This document shows positions 15,473 to 24,426 of a DNA stretch of 61,721 nucleotides, piece by piece (positions within the stretch are counted from its first letter, which is position 1; each line of letters opens with the position of its first letter). The stretch is from an uncultured Angelakisella sp. (GTDB lineage: Bacteria > Bacillota > Clostridia > Oscillospirales > Ruminococcaceae). The position numbers were made by a program, and so were the translations under genes. Location: NCBI GenBank assembly GCA_910585525.1, contig CAJUFR010000004.1, positions 1,295-63,015 on the forward strand, in the 5' to 3' direction. The notes under the pieces are model-generated. The model saw only the letters and a list, made by a program, of their open reading frames with translations. It was not told the origin of the DNA and ran no database searches.

Positions 15473-16293
15473 CAGCTTCCCCGGACCGCCGGGTGGCGGA
15501 ACTGGTGGAGCGGGCCGCCCGGCCCCTGGGGGTGGAGCGGTTCGGCTTCTGCCCCCTGGAGGCCCTCTCTGGCCTGCTGGAGTGCCGGGCCAAGGGGCTG
15601 GTCCCCCCAAAGGGGGCGGTGATCCTGCTGCTGCTGCCCTACTACGCCGGGGAGTTTTCCCCCCGGAACCTGGCCCGGTACGCCCTTTGCGACGACTACC
15701 ACAGGGTGGCCCGGGAGATATTGGCCCAGGTCATCCGCCCCCTGGAGGCGGCCTTCCCCGGGGAGACCTTTCTCCCCTTTGTGGACAGTTCCCCCATCCC
15801 GGAGGTGGAGGCGGGAGCCATCGCGGGGCTGGGGTTCGCCGGGAGGAACGGCCAGCTGATCACCCCCTGGTACGGCAGCCTGGCCTTCCTCTGCGAGGTG
15901 GTGACCACCCTGCCCCTGGCCGCCACCGGCCCGGGGGACGGCAGCTGCGGGGATTGCCGCCGCTGCCTGGACTGCTGCCCCACCGGGGCGCTGGGGGAGG
16001 GCGGGCTGGATACCTCCCGCTGCCGCTCCCACATCAGCCAGAAGAAGGGGGAACTGTCCCCCTGGGAGCGGGAGCAGCTGCGCCGTGGCGGGCTGGCATG
16101 GGGGTGCGACATCTGCACCGACGCCTGCCCCCACAACCGGGCGCCGGCCCTTTCCACCGTCCCCCGGCTGCGCCAGGGGCTGGAGCCGCTGCTGACCCGG
16201 GACAACCTCTCCGCACTGGCCAAGGAAAAAAGCTACGGCTGGCGGGGGACCGGGGTTCTGTGCCGGAACCTGGAGATACTGGAACAAAAGTGA
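15469..16293 (+). CDS. QueG-like double 4Fe-4S protein
   Basis: The 274-residue protein starts at the ATG that overlaps the upstream stop. It resembles epoxyqueuosine reductase: an N-terminal region with VILLLLPYYAGEF, VDSSPIPEVEAGAIAGLGFAG and then CGDCRRCLDCCPTGAL and CDICTDACPHN, two bacterial-ferredoxin-type clusters. QueG proper is about 380 residues and has a C-terminal HEAT-like tRNA-binding part; here that part is missing. It may be a short clostridial queuosine enzyme or a paralogue with another reductase role. No cobalamin gene is nearby. Confidence 0.7.
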   Translation: MTASPDRRVAELVERAARPLGVERFGFCPLEALSGLLECRAKGLVPPKGAVILLLLPYYAGEFSPRNLARYALCDDYHRVAREILAQVIRPLEAAFPGETFLPFVDSSPIPEVEAGAIAGLGFAGRNGQLITPWYGSLAFLCEVVTTLPLAATGPGDGSCGDCRRCLDCCPTGALGEGGLDTSRCRSHISQKKGELSPWEREQLRRGGLAWGCDICTDACPHNRAPALSTVPRLRQGLEPLLTRDNLSALAKEKSYGWRGTGVLCRNLEILEQK

Positions 16294-16329
16294 CCGCCCC
16301 CCAAAGGGGCGAGGTTTGGAGGACACGTT

Positions 16330-17382
16330 TTGGAGATATTACGGCGGGAACAGTACCCTGAATACGAGGAGTTCGTCTCCGGCCACCCCCGGGGGGAGTT
16401 TATGCAGTCCACCCGGTGGCAGGAGGTAAAGAGCAACTGGAAGTGGGAGGCGGTGGTCTCCCGGGACGGGGAGGGGAGGATCGTCGGGGCCTGCGGCGTC
16501 CTCATCCAGAAGATGCCCCTTTTCGGCACCACCTTCCTTTACGCCCCCCGGGGGCCGGTCTGCGATATCCACGACCAGCAGGTGCTGGCCGACCTCAAGG
16601 CCGGGGTGGACCAGCTGGCCAAGATCTACAACGCCCATCTGTTCAAGATGGACCCGGACGTGGCGGCAGACGACCAGGAGTTTCTCCGGCTCATGGACAA
16701 GATGGGCTTTGCCCGCTTTTACGGCCCCGACGGCTTTGAGACCATCCAGGCCCGGTTCAACTACCGCCTTTACCTACAGGGCCGCACCGAGGCGGAACTG
16801 ATGGCGGGGTTCACCCAAAAGACCCGGTACAACATCCGGGTGGCCCGGAAGCACGGGGTGGAGGTCCGGCCGGTGGGCCCGGAACGCCTGGACGATTTTA
16901 TGAAGATCTACCAGGTCACCGGGGCCCGGGACGGCTTCAACACCCGGCCCAAGGAGTATTTCCAGCGGATGCTCTCCGCCCTGGGCCCCCACTGCCGCCT
17001 TTACATGGGGTTTTATGAGGGCCAGGCCATCTGCGGGGCCATCGCCACCAACTACGCCGGCAAGACCTGCTACGTCTACGGCGCCTCGGACAACGCCCAC
17101 CGCAACGTGATGCCCAACTACCTGATGCAGATGGAGATGATCCGCTGGGCGGTGGAGACCGGCTGCGACGTCTACGACTTCCAGGGCATCTCCGGGGACA
17201 TGGAGAACGAAAACGGCCACATGTACGGCCTCTACCGCTTCAAGCGGGGCTTCGGGGGCCAGGTGGACGAACTGGCCGGGGAGTTCAACTACCTTTACAA
17301 GCCGGTGACGGCCCGGCTGGTGGATGCCGCCATCAAGGCCAACGAGCAGCTGCGGACCCTGCGCCGCAAGCTGAAAGGATAG
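16330..17382 (+). CDS. FemAB-family aminoacyltransferase (peptidoglycan bridge)
   Basis: The 350-residue protein starts at TTG 16330 behind GGAGGAC. It has the double GNAT-like fold of the Fem family: FMQSTRWQEVKSNW at the start, KTRYNIRVARKHGVEV in the middle, and YGASDNAHRNVMPNYLMQ with YRFKRGFGGQVDELAGEF near the end. Fem enzymes transfer amino acids from aminoacyl-tRNA to the peptidoglycan precursor to make the interpeptide bridge. The length and motifs are typical. It is probably cotranscribed with the upstream pair. Confidence 0.88.
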   Translation: MEILRREQYPEYEEFVSGHPRGEFMQSTRWQEVKSNWKWEAVVSRDGEGRIVGACGVLIQKMPLFGTTFLYAPRGPVCDIHDQQVLADLKAGVDQLAKIYNAHLFKMDPDVAADDQEFLRLMDKMGFARFYGPDGFETIQARFNYRLYLQGRTEAELMAGFTQKTRYNIRVARKHGVEVRPVGPERLDDFMKIYQVTGARDGFNTRPKEYFQRMLSALGPHCRLYMGFYEGQAICGAIATNYAGKTCYVYGASDNAHRNVMPNYLMQMEMIRWAVETGCDVYDFQGISGDMENENGHMYGLYRFKRGFGGQVDELAGEFNYLYKPVTARLVDAAIKANEQLRTLRRKLKG

Positions 17383-17428
17383 TCAACAGCAGCCAACAGG
17401 AAAAGACTGACGGAGGGAGGACGTGACC

Positions 17429-18781
17429 ATGGGAACAAGACCCCTTTGGACCGCATTGGAACGGATACGCCGGGAGGACCTGGCCCGGTTCTACATGCCG
17501 GGGCACAAGGGCCGGATGCCCGCCCCCTTCACCCAGGCCGCCCCCTACGATATCACCGAGATCGCGGGCGCCGATAACCTCTACCAGTGCGCCGGGGCCA
17601 TCCGCGCCCTGGAGGAGGAGTTTGCCGACGCCTACCGGGTGGGGGATTGTCTCCTTTCCGCCGGGGGCAGCACCCTCTGCATCCAGACGATGCTCTACCT
17701 GGCTCGGGGCCGGGGCAGCACCGTCATCTGCGGGCGGATCATCCACCGCAGCGCCGTGGCCGCTATGGGCCTTCTGGGGCTGGACCCCTGCTGGCTGCCG
17801 GGGCGGATCGCCTCCCGCCGGGAGGGGATACCCGGCATCGCCCTGCCCCCCACCCCGGAGGACGTGGAGGCCGCCATCGCCGCCCACCCCGACGCCGGTT
17901 CGGTGTACATCACCAGCCCCGATTACTTCGGCCAGCTGGCCAACATCGCCGACATCGCCGAGGTCTGCCACCGCAGCGGCAAGGTGCTGCTGGTGGACAA
18001 CGCCCACGGGGCCCATCTGGGGTGCTTCCGGGCCGCCCTCCACCCCATGAGCCAGGGGGCGGACTACTGCTGCGACAGCCTCCACAAGAACCTTCCCGCC
18101 CTCACCGGGGCGGCGCTGCTCCACCTGGCCGACCCCTCCTTCTACCAGGAGGCCAAGTACGCCATGTCCCTCTTTGGCAGCACCAGCCCCAGCTATCTGA
18201 TCATGCTGTCGGCGGAAAACGCCCTGGAGTCCATCACCCAGGACCCGGGCAGCTACTGGGAACTGTCCGGGGCGGTGGAGGAGGTGCGCAAGGAGGCCGG
18301 GGAACTGGGGTACGACGTCATCAAGGGCTTCGTCCGTGACCCCATCCGCCTGGCCCTGGGCTTTGAGAGTTTCGGCCATACCCCGGAGAGTTTCGGCCGG
18401 TTCCTCCGCTCCCGGGGGGTGGAGCCGGAGTACCTGGACCGCAACGTCTGCGTGTTCATGTTCAGCCCCAGCAACACCCGGGCGGAGATCGACCGGCTGC
18501 GCTCCGCCCTGGCCGGGGCGGTGAAGGGGCTGCCCCGGCAGCCGGAGCCCCGGTACCCCGCCACCATCCGCCTCCCCCGCCAGATCCTCTCCCTGGCGGA
18601 GGCCATGGACCGCCGGGAGATCGAACTCCCCGCCGCCGTCTGCCCTGGCCGTGTCTCCTCCCGGGTGGTGAGCAGCTGCCCCCCCGGCATCCCCATGCTG
18701 GTCCCGGGGGAGGAGATCAGCACCCAAACGGTGAAGTTTTTGCAGAGCAGCGGGGTGCAGAGCATTTTTGTGGTAAGATAA
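17429..18781 (+). CDS. Orn/Lys/Arg decarboxylase-family PLP enzyme (YaaO-like)
   Basis: The 450-residue protein starts at ATG 17429, eight bases after GGAGGGAGG; a GTG at 17423 is too close to the site. It is a fold-type I PLP enzyme: GGSTLCIQTML binds the cofactor phosphate, LLVDNAHGAH carries the PLP Asp, and DSLHKNLPALTG the Schiff-base Lys220. It matches YaaO of Bacillus, whose gene also stands upstream of yaaQ-holB-yaaT. The substrate (Arg or Lys) is not certain. No thymidylate kinase gene follows, unlike in Bacillus. Confidence 0.85.
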   Translation: MGTRPLWTALERIRREDLARFYMPGHKGRMPAPFTQAAPYDITEIAGADNLYQCAGAIRALEEEFADAYRVGDCLLSAGGSTLCIQTMLYLARGRGSTVICGRIIHRSAVAAMGLLGLDPCWLPGRIASRREGIPGIALPPTPEDVEAAIAAHPDAGSVYITSPDYFGQLANIADIAEVCHRSGKVLLVDNAHGAHLGCFRAALHPMSQGADYCCDSLHKNLPALTGAALLHLADPSFYQEAKYAMSLFGSTSPSYLIMLSAENALESITQDPGSYWELSGAVEEVRKEAGELGYDVIKGFVRDPIRLALGFESFGHTPESFGRFLRSRGVEPEYLDRNVCVFMFSPSNTRAEIDRLRSALAGAVKGLPRQPEPRYPATIRLPRQILSLAEAMDRREIELPAAVCPGRVSSRVVSSCPPGIPMLVPGEEISTQTVKFLQSSGVQSIFVVR

Positions 18782-18837
18782 GAAGGACATAAGACAGTTC
18801 GATAAAATTTGGTCTGGAACCTCCCCCGGTTTTATGC

Positions 18838-18843
18838 TATAAT
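18838..18843 (+). promoter_or_regulatory. Extended -10 promoter of the darA operon
   Basis: TATGCTATAAT gives an extended -10 (TGC before TATAAT). The hexamer at the -35 distance (TGGAAC) is weak. The start of darA is about 38 bases downstream. Confidence 0.6.
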
Positions 18844-18880
18844 AACCAAAGACACCCTGCGAAAGGAGCGACATTGAAAT

Positions 18881-19204
18881 ATGAAGATGATCCTTGCCAT
18901 CGTTTCCAACGACGACAGTTCCAACGTCTCCCGCGCTTTGACCAAGGCCCGGTACTCGGTGACCCGGCTGGCCACCACCGGCGGCTTCCTCATGTCCGGC
19001 AACACCACCCTCCTCATCGGCGTGGAGGACGAGAAGGTGGACGACGTCATCCACACCATCTCGGAAAACTCCCGCAAGCGCACCAAGATGGTCCCCTCCA
19101 CCGCCTCCTTCAGCGCCGGGATGTACGCCGGGATGCCGGTGCAGGTCACGGTAGGGGGCGCCACCATCTTTGTGATGAACGTGGAACGGTTCGAGAAGGC
19201 CTGA
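18881..19204 (+). CDS. darA: Cyclic-di-AMP receptor, PII-like
   Basis: The 107-residue protein matches DarA/PstA/YaaQ: MKMILAIVSNDDS, LTKARYSVTRLATTGGFL and GNTTLLIGVEDEKVD are the c-di-AMP-binding segments of the trimeric PII-like fold. In Firmicutes it senses c-di-AMP; its downstream partner is not firmly known. The length is typical (about 109). The stop overlaps the holB start (TGATG), and the operon order darA-holB-ricT is conserved in Firmicutes. Confidence 0.92.
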   Translation: MKMILAIVSNDDSSNVSRALTKARYSVTRLATTGGFLMSGNTTLLIGVEDEKVDDVIHTISENSRKRTKMVPSTASFSAGMYAGMPVQVTVGGATIFVMNVERFEKA

Positions 19205-20133
19205 TGGAAATGTTTTCCACCCTGCCCCACCTTCCCCCCGCCCTGCTGTCCATGACCCAGCAGGACCGCCTGGTCCACAGCATCAACCTGGAGGGGGAGC
19301 CGGGGAGCGGCCGCCGGCAGCTGGCCATGGCCCTGGCCGGGGCCATCCTCTGCGAAAAGCAGGGGGGGGAGATGTGCGGCCAGTGCCTCCCCTGCCGCAA
19401 GGTGCTGGCCGGGGCACACAGCGATATCACCCTGGTGGACGGCCGGGAGGACCCGGAGCGGTTCAAGGTGGACCTTCTGCGGGAACTCCGGGCCGGGGCC
19501 TACCGGGGCCCCAGCGAGGGCCGGGCCAAGGTGTATATCATCGCCGAAGCCCAGCTGCTCCCTCCGGTCTCCCAGAACATCCTCCTCAAGGTCATCGAGG
19601 AGCCCCCGCCGGACACCTTTTTTATCTTCACCTGTGACAACAAATTCCGGCTGCTGCCCACCATCCTCTCCCGGGTGGTGACGGTGCCGCTGCGCCAGCT
19701 GACGGTGGCGGAGTGCCAGCAGCGGCTGCGGCAGCGGGTGCCGGACAGGACCGATGAGGAATACCGGGAAGCCGCCCTCCTGGCCTGCGGCAGCCCCGGG
19801 GAGGGGGAGAAGATACTCTCCCAGCCCCAGGCCGCCAAAAGAGCCCGGGCCGCCCGGGAACTGGTGGCGGCCATGGCCGCCCGGGACCCCTACCGGGCCA
19901 TGGCCGCCGCCACCCCCTTCGAGAAGGAGCGGCCGGTCTACGGGGAACTGCTGGAGACGGCCTCCCGGCTCTGCGCCCTGCCGGAACTGCGGCAGGAGTT
20001 GGCCCTTTCCCCCGCCGGGGCGGCGGGCATCCGGGCCCGGCTGGCCCGGGCGGCGGAGCGCAACCGCCAAAACGGCTATCTCCCCCTTCTCACCAGCGCC
20101 CTGGCGGCCCAGGCCGCCCGGCTGAGGAACTAA
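19204..20133 (+). CDS. holB: DNA polymerase III subunit delta'
   Basis: The 309-residue protein starts at the ATG overlapping the darA stop. It is the clamp-loader delta' subunit: GEPGSGRRQLAMALAGAILC is a modified P-loop (Arg for the usual Lys, as expected for a subunit that does not hydrolyse ATP), CGQCLPCRK completes the zinc module, and HSDITLVDG, VYIIAEAQLL, NILLKVIEEPPPDTFFI and LPTILSRV are the classic AAA+ segments. It links the loader to the primosome. The low-complexity Ala-rich C-terminal half is usual in GC-rich relatives. Confidence 0.92.
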   Translation: MEMFSTLPHLPPALLSMTQQDRLVHSINLEGEPGSGRRQLAMALAGAILCEKQGGEMCGQCLPCRKVLAGAHSDITLVDGREDPERFKVDLLRELRAGAYRGPSEGRAKVYIIAEAQLLPPVSQNILLKVIEEPPPDTFFIFTCDNKFRLLPTILSRVVTVPLRQLTVAECQQRLRQRVPDRTDEEYREAALLACGSPGEGEKILSQPQAAKRARAARELVAAMAARDPYRAMAAATPFEKERPVYGELLETASRLCALPELRQELALSPAGAAGIRARLARAAERNRQNGYLPLLTSALAAQAARLRN

Positions 20134-20152
20134 TATCATATAGGAGGCCACA

Positions 20153-21040
20153 ATGGCTGTAGTGATCGGCGTCAGATTCAAGGAAGTAGGAAAGATCTAT
20201 TATTTCGACCCGGACGGCAAGGAGTTTGCCCTGGACCAGCTGGTGATCGTGGAGACCACCCGGGGGGTGGAGTGCGGCACCGTGGCCATCCCCAACCGGG
20301 AGGTGGAGGACGAGAGCATCATAAAGCCCCTGAAGAAGGTGGTGCGGGTGGCCACCAAGGAGGACCGCAAGCGCATCGAGGACAACCACAACAAGGAGAA
20401 GCGGGCCTACCGCATCTGCCAGGAGAAGATCGCCGCCAACAAGCTGGAGATGAAGCTGGTGGGGGTGGAGTACGCCTTTGACAACAGCAAGATCCTCTTC
20501 TACTTCACCGCCGACGGCCGGGTGGACTTCCGGGAACTGGTAAAGGACCTGGCGTCGGTGTTCCGCACCCGCATCGAACTGCGGCAGATCGGGGTCCGGG
20601 ACGAGGCCAAGATGCTGGGGGGGCTGGGCATCTGCGGCCGGCCCTTCTGCTGCGCCTCCTTCCTGGGGGAGTTCCAGCCCGTCTCCATCAAGATGGCCAA
20701 GGAGCAGGGGCTCTCCCTCAACCCCACCAAGATATCCGGCACCTGCGGGCGGCTGATGTGCTGCCTCAAGTACGAGCAGCCCGCCTACGAGGAACTGCTG
20801 CGCACCACCCCCAAGGTGGGGGCCACGGTGAGCACCCCCGACGGCAAGGGGGTGGTCCGGGAGGTGAGCCTCCTCACCGGGCTGCTGAAGGTGAACCTGC
20901 TTTCCAACGCCGACGGCACCCTGACCGTCTACGACAAGCAGGACGTGAAGGTGCTCCGGGAGGGCACCGGCAAGGGGGAACCCCGCCAGGGGGGAAAGAA
21001 GGAGCCGCGGCCCGCCCCGCAAAAAGGTGAAAATTTGTAA
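20153..21040 (+). CDS. ricT: PSP1-domain protein RicT (YaaT)
   Basis: The 295-residue protein matches YaaT/RicT. It has an N-terminal FKEVGKIYYFDP segment, the PSP1 core (VECGTVAIPNREVED, FYFTADGRVDFRELVKDLA, RIELRQIGVRDEAKMLGG) and the cysteine set CGRPFCC and CGRLMCC that helps hold Fe-S clusters. In Bacillus RicT works with RicA and RicF and with RNase Y in mRNA maturation and supports sporulation and competence. The last 25 residues are a basic Gly/Lys/Pro tail. GGAGG precedes the ATG; the operon ends at the hairpin beyond it. Confidence 0.92.
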   Translation: MAVVIGVRFKEVGKIYYFDPDGKEFALDQLVIVETTRGVECGTVAIPNREVEDESIIKPLKKVVRVATKEDRKRIEDNHNKEKRAYRICQEKIAANKLEMKLVGVEYAFDNSKILFYFTADGRVDFRELVKDLASVFRTRIELRQIGVRDEAKMLGGLGICGRPFCCASFLGEFQPVSIKMAKEQGLSLNPTKISGTCGRLMCCLKYEQPAYEELLRTTPKVGATVSTPDGKGVVREVSLLTGLLKVNLLSNADGTLTVYDKQDVKVLREGTGKGEPRQGGKKEPRPAPQKGENL

Positions 21041-21050
21041 AGGCTTTGTA

Positions 21051-21086
21051 AAAGCGGGAAAAAACCAGTTGCTTTTTTCCCGCTTT
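21051..21086 (+). terminator. Terminator after ricT
   Basis: AAAGCGGGAAAAAA (21051-21064) pairs with TTTTTTCCCGCTTT (21073-21086). The ferredoxin promoter (TTGCTT 21069-21074, 16 bases, extended -10 TGCTAAAAT ending at 21096) overlaps its right arm. Confidence 0.75.
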
Positions 21087-21172
21087 GTGCTAAAATAACA
21101 CGTGGAGCCCCCCGCGCCGGCCCACGGCGGGGGATAGAACACGGCTCGAAACGAAAAGGGAGGTTATCTATC

Positions 21173-21343
21173 ATGGCCTATGTGATCAACGACGAGTGCA
21201 TCAGCTGCGGCAGCTGCGAGGGCGAGTGCCCGGTTAGCGCCATTTCCCAGGGCGACGCCCACTACGAGATCAATGCGGACACCTGCATCGACTGCGGCAC
21301 CTGCGCCGGCATCTGCCCCACTGGCGCCATCCACGAGGGCTGA
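21173..21343 (+). CDS. 2[4Fe-4S] ferredoxin
   Basis: The 56-residue protein has the two clostridial cluster motifs, CISCGSCEGECP (residues 9-20) and CIDCGTCAGICP (38-49), with the expected CxxCxxCxxxCP spacing. It carries low-potential electrons, for instance for 2-oxoacid:ferredoxin oxidoreductases. AAAGGGAGG precedes the ATG. It has its own promoter and terminator, so it is monocistronic. The length is standard for the family. Confidence 0.95.
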   Translation: MAYVINDECISCGSCEGECPVSAISQGDAHYEINADTCIDCGTCAGICPTGAIHEG

Positions 21344-21372
21344 CATCCCCTCCGGCCCAAAAAAGGCTACAT

Positions 21373-21405
21373 AAGCGCCGTTCCCACCGGGGAGCGGCGC
21401 TTTTC
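21373..21405 (+). terminator. Terminator after ferredoxin
   Basis: AAGCGCCGTTCCC pairs with GGGAGCGGCGCTT around ACCG and ends in TTTT. Confidence 0.8.
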
Positions 21406-21450
21406 CCTGTTTTTCGCCCCCCTCCGGGGGCGGATATACCGGGCTTGTTC

Positions 21451-21479
21451 TTGACATTTTGCCCCGGGGAAATTATACT
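21451..21479 (+). promoter_or_regulatory. Promoter of the bactofilin gene
   Basis: TTGACA (21451-21456), a 17-base spacer and TATACT (21474-21479). The bactofilin start codon is 38 bases downstream. Confidence 0.8.
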
Positions 21480-21516
21480 AGATACATATGGACCAGTTCA
21501 GAAAGGAGCGAGCATC

Positions 21517-22104
21517 ATGTTCAAGAAGAAGCTGGGCGGCATCATCCAGGTCGGGGATACCGACGAGGATACCATGGATACCGTAGCCGCGGAGGAACCC
21601 ACCATGCCGGAGGTGCAGAGCGCCCCTGTCAGCGAGGATGTCTGGGACAGCGACGAGGAGAAGGCGGCCAAGCGGGAGGTCCAGGAGCAGTCCACCGTCA
21701 TCGGCAAGGCGGCGGTGATCACCGGCGACCTGACCGCCAAGGGTCCCATCACCGTCACCGGAATGGTCCAGGGCAACATCGCCTGCGAGGATAAGGTCTG
21801 CATCCGGGGCGAGGTGGTGGGCAACATCGCCGGCAAGAGCATCCTGGTGATGACCGGCGGCCGCATCCGGGGCAACATCACCTCGGTCACCGACCTGGTG
21901 CTCCAGGTGGACGCCTCCATCGAAGGGGACCTGGTGGCGGCCCAGATGTCGCTGGACGGCAACCTCACCGGCAACATCAACTGCAGCGGCGATCTCTGCC
22001 TGGGGGCCAAGAGCGTGGTCACCGGCGATATCTCCACCAAGGATATCAGCACCACCCTGGGCGCCCAGATCAACGGCCGGGTGGAGATGAAGAAAAGGGG
22101 CTAA
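21517..22104 (+). CDS. Bactofilin
   Basis: The 195-residue protein starts at MFKKKLGGII behind AAAGGAGCG. An acidic disordered stretch (residues 12-55) is followed by the bactofilin beta-helix (DUF583), built from short repeats such as STVIGKAAVITGDLTAKGP, VQGNIACEDKVCIRGEVVGN, GGRIRGNITSVTDLVL and SIEGDLVAAQMSLDGNLTGN. Bactofilins polymerise into cytoskeletal filaments that act in cell shape or wall synthesis. No membrane segment is seen. The short basic tail MKKRG ends the protein. Confidence 0.9.
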   Translation: MFKKKLGGIIQVGDTDEDTMDTVAAEEPTMPEVQSAPVSEDVWDSDEEKAAKREVQEQSTVIGKAAVITGDLTAKGPITVTGMVQGNIACEDKVCIRGEVVGNIAGKSILVMTGGRIRGNITSVTDLVLQVDASIEGDLVAAQMSLDGNLTGNINCSGDLCLGAKSVVTGDISTKDISTTLGAQINGRVEMKKRG

Positions 22105-22198
22105 GTCCCGATCATAAGGACCGGATCGCGGCAGGAGCCGAAGGGGAGGGGGAGCCCGCCCTGGATGGCCCTGCCGTTTTTTGTGAGGAGTTGGAAAA

Positions 22199-24361
22199 AT
22201 GGACATGGTAAAGCAGCTGGCCCAGGAACTGGGCCTCCGGGAGGAGCAGGTGGCGGCGGCGGTGCGGCTCATCGACGAGGGCAACACCATCCCCTTTATC
22301 GCCCGGTACCGCAAGGAGGTCACCGGCAGCATGGAGGATACCGCCCTGCGGGAACTGGATGACCGCCTGGGGTACCTGCGCAACCTGGAAAAGCGCAAAA
22401 GCGAGGTGCTCTCCGCCATCGGGGAACAGGGCAAGCTGACCCCGGAACTGGAGGCGTCCGTCGCCGCCGCCCAGACCCTGGCGGTGGTGGAGGACCTCTA
22501 CCGCCCCTACAAGCAGAAGCGCCGCACCCGGGGCAGCATCGCCCGGGAGAAGGGGCTGGAGCCGCTGGCGGCGGCCATCTTCGCCCAGTCCACCCTGGCC
22601 GACCCCCTGGTGATGGCCCGGGACTACCTGAGCGAGGAGAAGGGGGTGGACAGTCCCGAAGCTGCCCTGGCCGGCGCCCTGGATATCATCGCCGAGGACC
22701 TGTCCGATGACGCCGCCATCCGGGGGGAACTGCGGCGGCTGATCCACACCGACGGCCTGGTGGCCTGCGCCGGGGAGGGCCAGGAGGGGGGCACCTACGC
22801 TATGTACCAGGACTTCTCCGAGCCGGTGGGCCGCATCGCCCCCCACCGGGTGCTGGCCATCAACCGGGGGGTGAAGGAAGGGGCCCTCAAGGCCGCCATC
22901 CAGCTGCCGGAGGAAAAGGCGGTGGGCCTCATCTGCCGCCGGGTGGTCACGGCAAAGAACCCCTGCGCCCGGGCGGTGGAGACCGCGGCCCGGGACAGCT
23001 GGAAGCGGCTCATCGCCCCGTCGGTGGAAAACGAGACCTTCTCCACCCTCTTTGAAGCGGCCAGCGAGCAGGCCATCAAGGTGTTCGGGGAGAACCTCCA
23101 CCACCTGCTGATGCAGCCCCCGGTGAAGGACCAGGTGGTGCTGGGGCTGGACCCCGGCTACCGCAACGGCTGCAAGATCGCCGTGGTGGACGGCACCGGC
23201 CGGGTGCTGGATACCACCGTGATCTATCCCACCCAGCCCTACAACCGGGTGGAGGAGTCCAAGAAGAAGCTGGCCGCCCTCATCAAAAAGCATCGGGTGA
23301 CGGTGGTCTCCATCGGCAACGGCACCGCCAGCCGGGAATCGGAGCAGCTGGTGGCGGAACTGATCCGGGACCTGGGGCCGGACCACCGCCCCGCCGTCTC
23401 CTACATGGTGGTGAGCGAGGCCGGGGCTTCGGTCTACTCCGCCAGCAAGCTGGCCAGCGAGGAGTTCCCCCAGTTCGACGTCAACCTCCGCAGCGCCGTC
23501 TCCATCGCCCGGCGGCTCCAGGACCCCCTGGCGGAACTGGTAAAGATCGACCCCAAGGCCATCGGCATCGGCCAGTACCAGCACGATATGCCCCCCGCCC
23601 GGCTGGAAAGCGCCCTGGGGGGCGTGGTGGAAAGCTGCGTCAACTCGGTGGGGGTTGACCTGAACACCGCCAGCGGCCCCCTCCTGGGCCACGTGGCGGG
23701 CATCAACAGCGCCATCGCCAAAAACATCGTGGCCTACCGGGAGGAGAACGGCGGCTTCACCGCCCGCAGCCAGCTGCTCAAGGTGCCCAAGCTGGGCAAA
23801 AAGACCTACGAGCAGTGCGCCGGCTTCCTGCGCATCCCCGGGGCCAAAAACCCCCTGGACGCCACCGCCGTCCACCCGGAAAGCTACACCGCCGCCAAGG
23901 CCCTGCTGGAGGAGTGCGGCTGGAAGCTGGCCGACGTGGGCACCGCCGCCATCCGGGAACTCCCCGCCCAGGTGGAAGGCAAGGGCATCGGGACGCTGGC
24001 CCGGCAGCTGGGGGTGGGGGAGCCCACCATCCGGGACATCATCGACGAACTGCTGAAGCCGGGCCGGGACCCCCGGGACACCCTGCCCCCGCCGCTGCTG
24101 CGCACCGACGTCATGGAACTGAAGGACCTAAAGCCGGAGATGATCCTCACCGGCACGGTGCGGAACGTCATCGACTTCGGGGCCTTCGTGGATATCGGCG
24201 TCCACGAGGACGGCCTGGTCCATGTCAGCCAGCTGGCCGACCGGTTCGTGAAGCACCCCAGCCAGGTGGTGAAGGTGGGGGATATCGTCAAGGTGAAGGT
24301 GCTGGAGGTGGACATGAAGCGCAAGCGCATCTCCCTGACCATGAAGGGACTGGGGCAGTAG
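22199..24361 (+). CDS. tex: Tex-family transcription accessory protein
   Basis: The 720-residue protein has the full Tex architecture: an N-terminal helical region (TIPFIARYRKEVTGSMEDT), the YqgF-like RNase H fold domain (VLGLDPGYRNGCKIAVVDGTG), the HhH pair (NTASGPLLGHVAGINSAIAK, FLRIPGAKNPLD) and an S1 RNA-binding domain at residues about 645-717 (GTVRNVIDFGAFVDIGVHED, KRKRISLTMKG). Tex binds nucleic acid and affects transcription. The length is standard. GGAG precedes the ATG by nine bases. Confidence 0.95.
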   Translation: MDMVKQLAQELGLREEQVAAAVRLIDEGNTIPFIARYRKEVTGSMEDTALRELDDRLGYLRNLEKRKSEVLSAIGEQGKLTPELEASVAAAQTLAVVEDLYRPYKQKRRTRGSIAREKGLEPLAAAIFAQSTLADPLVMARDYLSEEKGVDSPEAALAGALDIIAEDLSDDAAIRGELRRLIHTDGLVACAGEGQEGGTYAMYQDFSEPVGRIAPHRVLAINRGVKEGALKAAIQLPEEKAVGLICRRVVTAKNPCARAVETAARDSWKRLIAPSVENETFSTLFEAASEQAIKVFGENLHHLLMQPPVKDQVVLGLDPGYRNGCKIAVVDGTGRVLDTTVIYPTQPYNRVEESKKKLAALIKKHRVTVVSIGNGTASRESEQLVAELIRDLGPDHRPAVSYMVVSEAGASVYSASKLASEEFPQFDVNLRSAVSIARRLQDPLAELVKIDPKAIGIGQYQHDMPPARLESALGGVVESCVNSVGVDLNTASGPLLGHVAGINSAIAKNIVAYREENGGFTARSQLLKVPKLGKKTYEQCAGFLRIPGAKNPLDATAVHPESYTAAKALLEECGWKLADVGTAAIRELPAQVEGKGIGTLARQLGVGEPTIRDIIDELLKPGRDPRDTLPPPLLRTDVMELKDLKPEMILTGTVRNVIDFGAFVDIGVHEDGLVHVSQLADRFVKHPSQVVKVGDIVKVKVLEVDMKRKRISLTMKGLGQ

Positions 24362-24376
24362 CCCCGGCGCAAAAAA

Positions 24377-24420
24377 AAGGCCCGCCGTCTCCCCAAAAAA
24401 GGGGAGGCGGCGGGCCTTGC
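24377..24420. terminator. Terminator between tex and the convergent cdd
   Basis: AAGGCCCGCCG and CGGCGGGCCTT form the outer stem, TCTCCCC and GGGGAGG the inner stem. A run of A on the left serves the minus-strand operon. Confidence 0.85.
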
Positions 24421-24426
24421 CATCTC

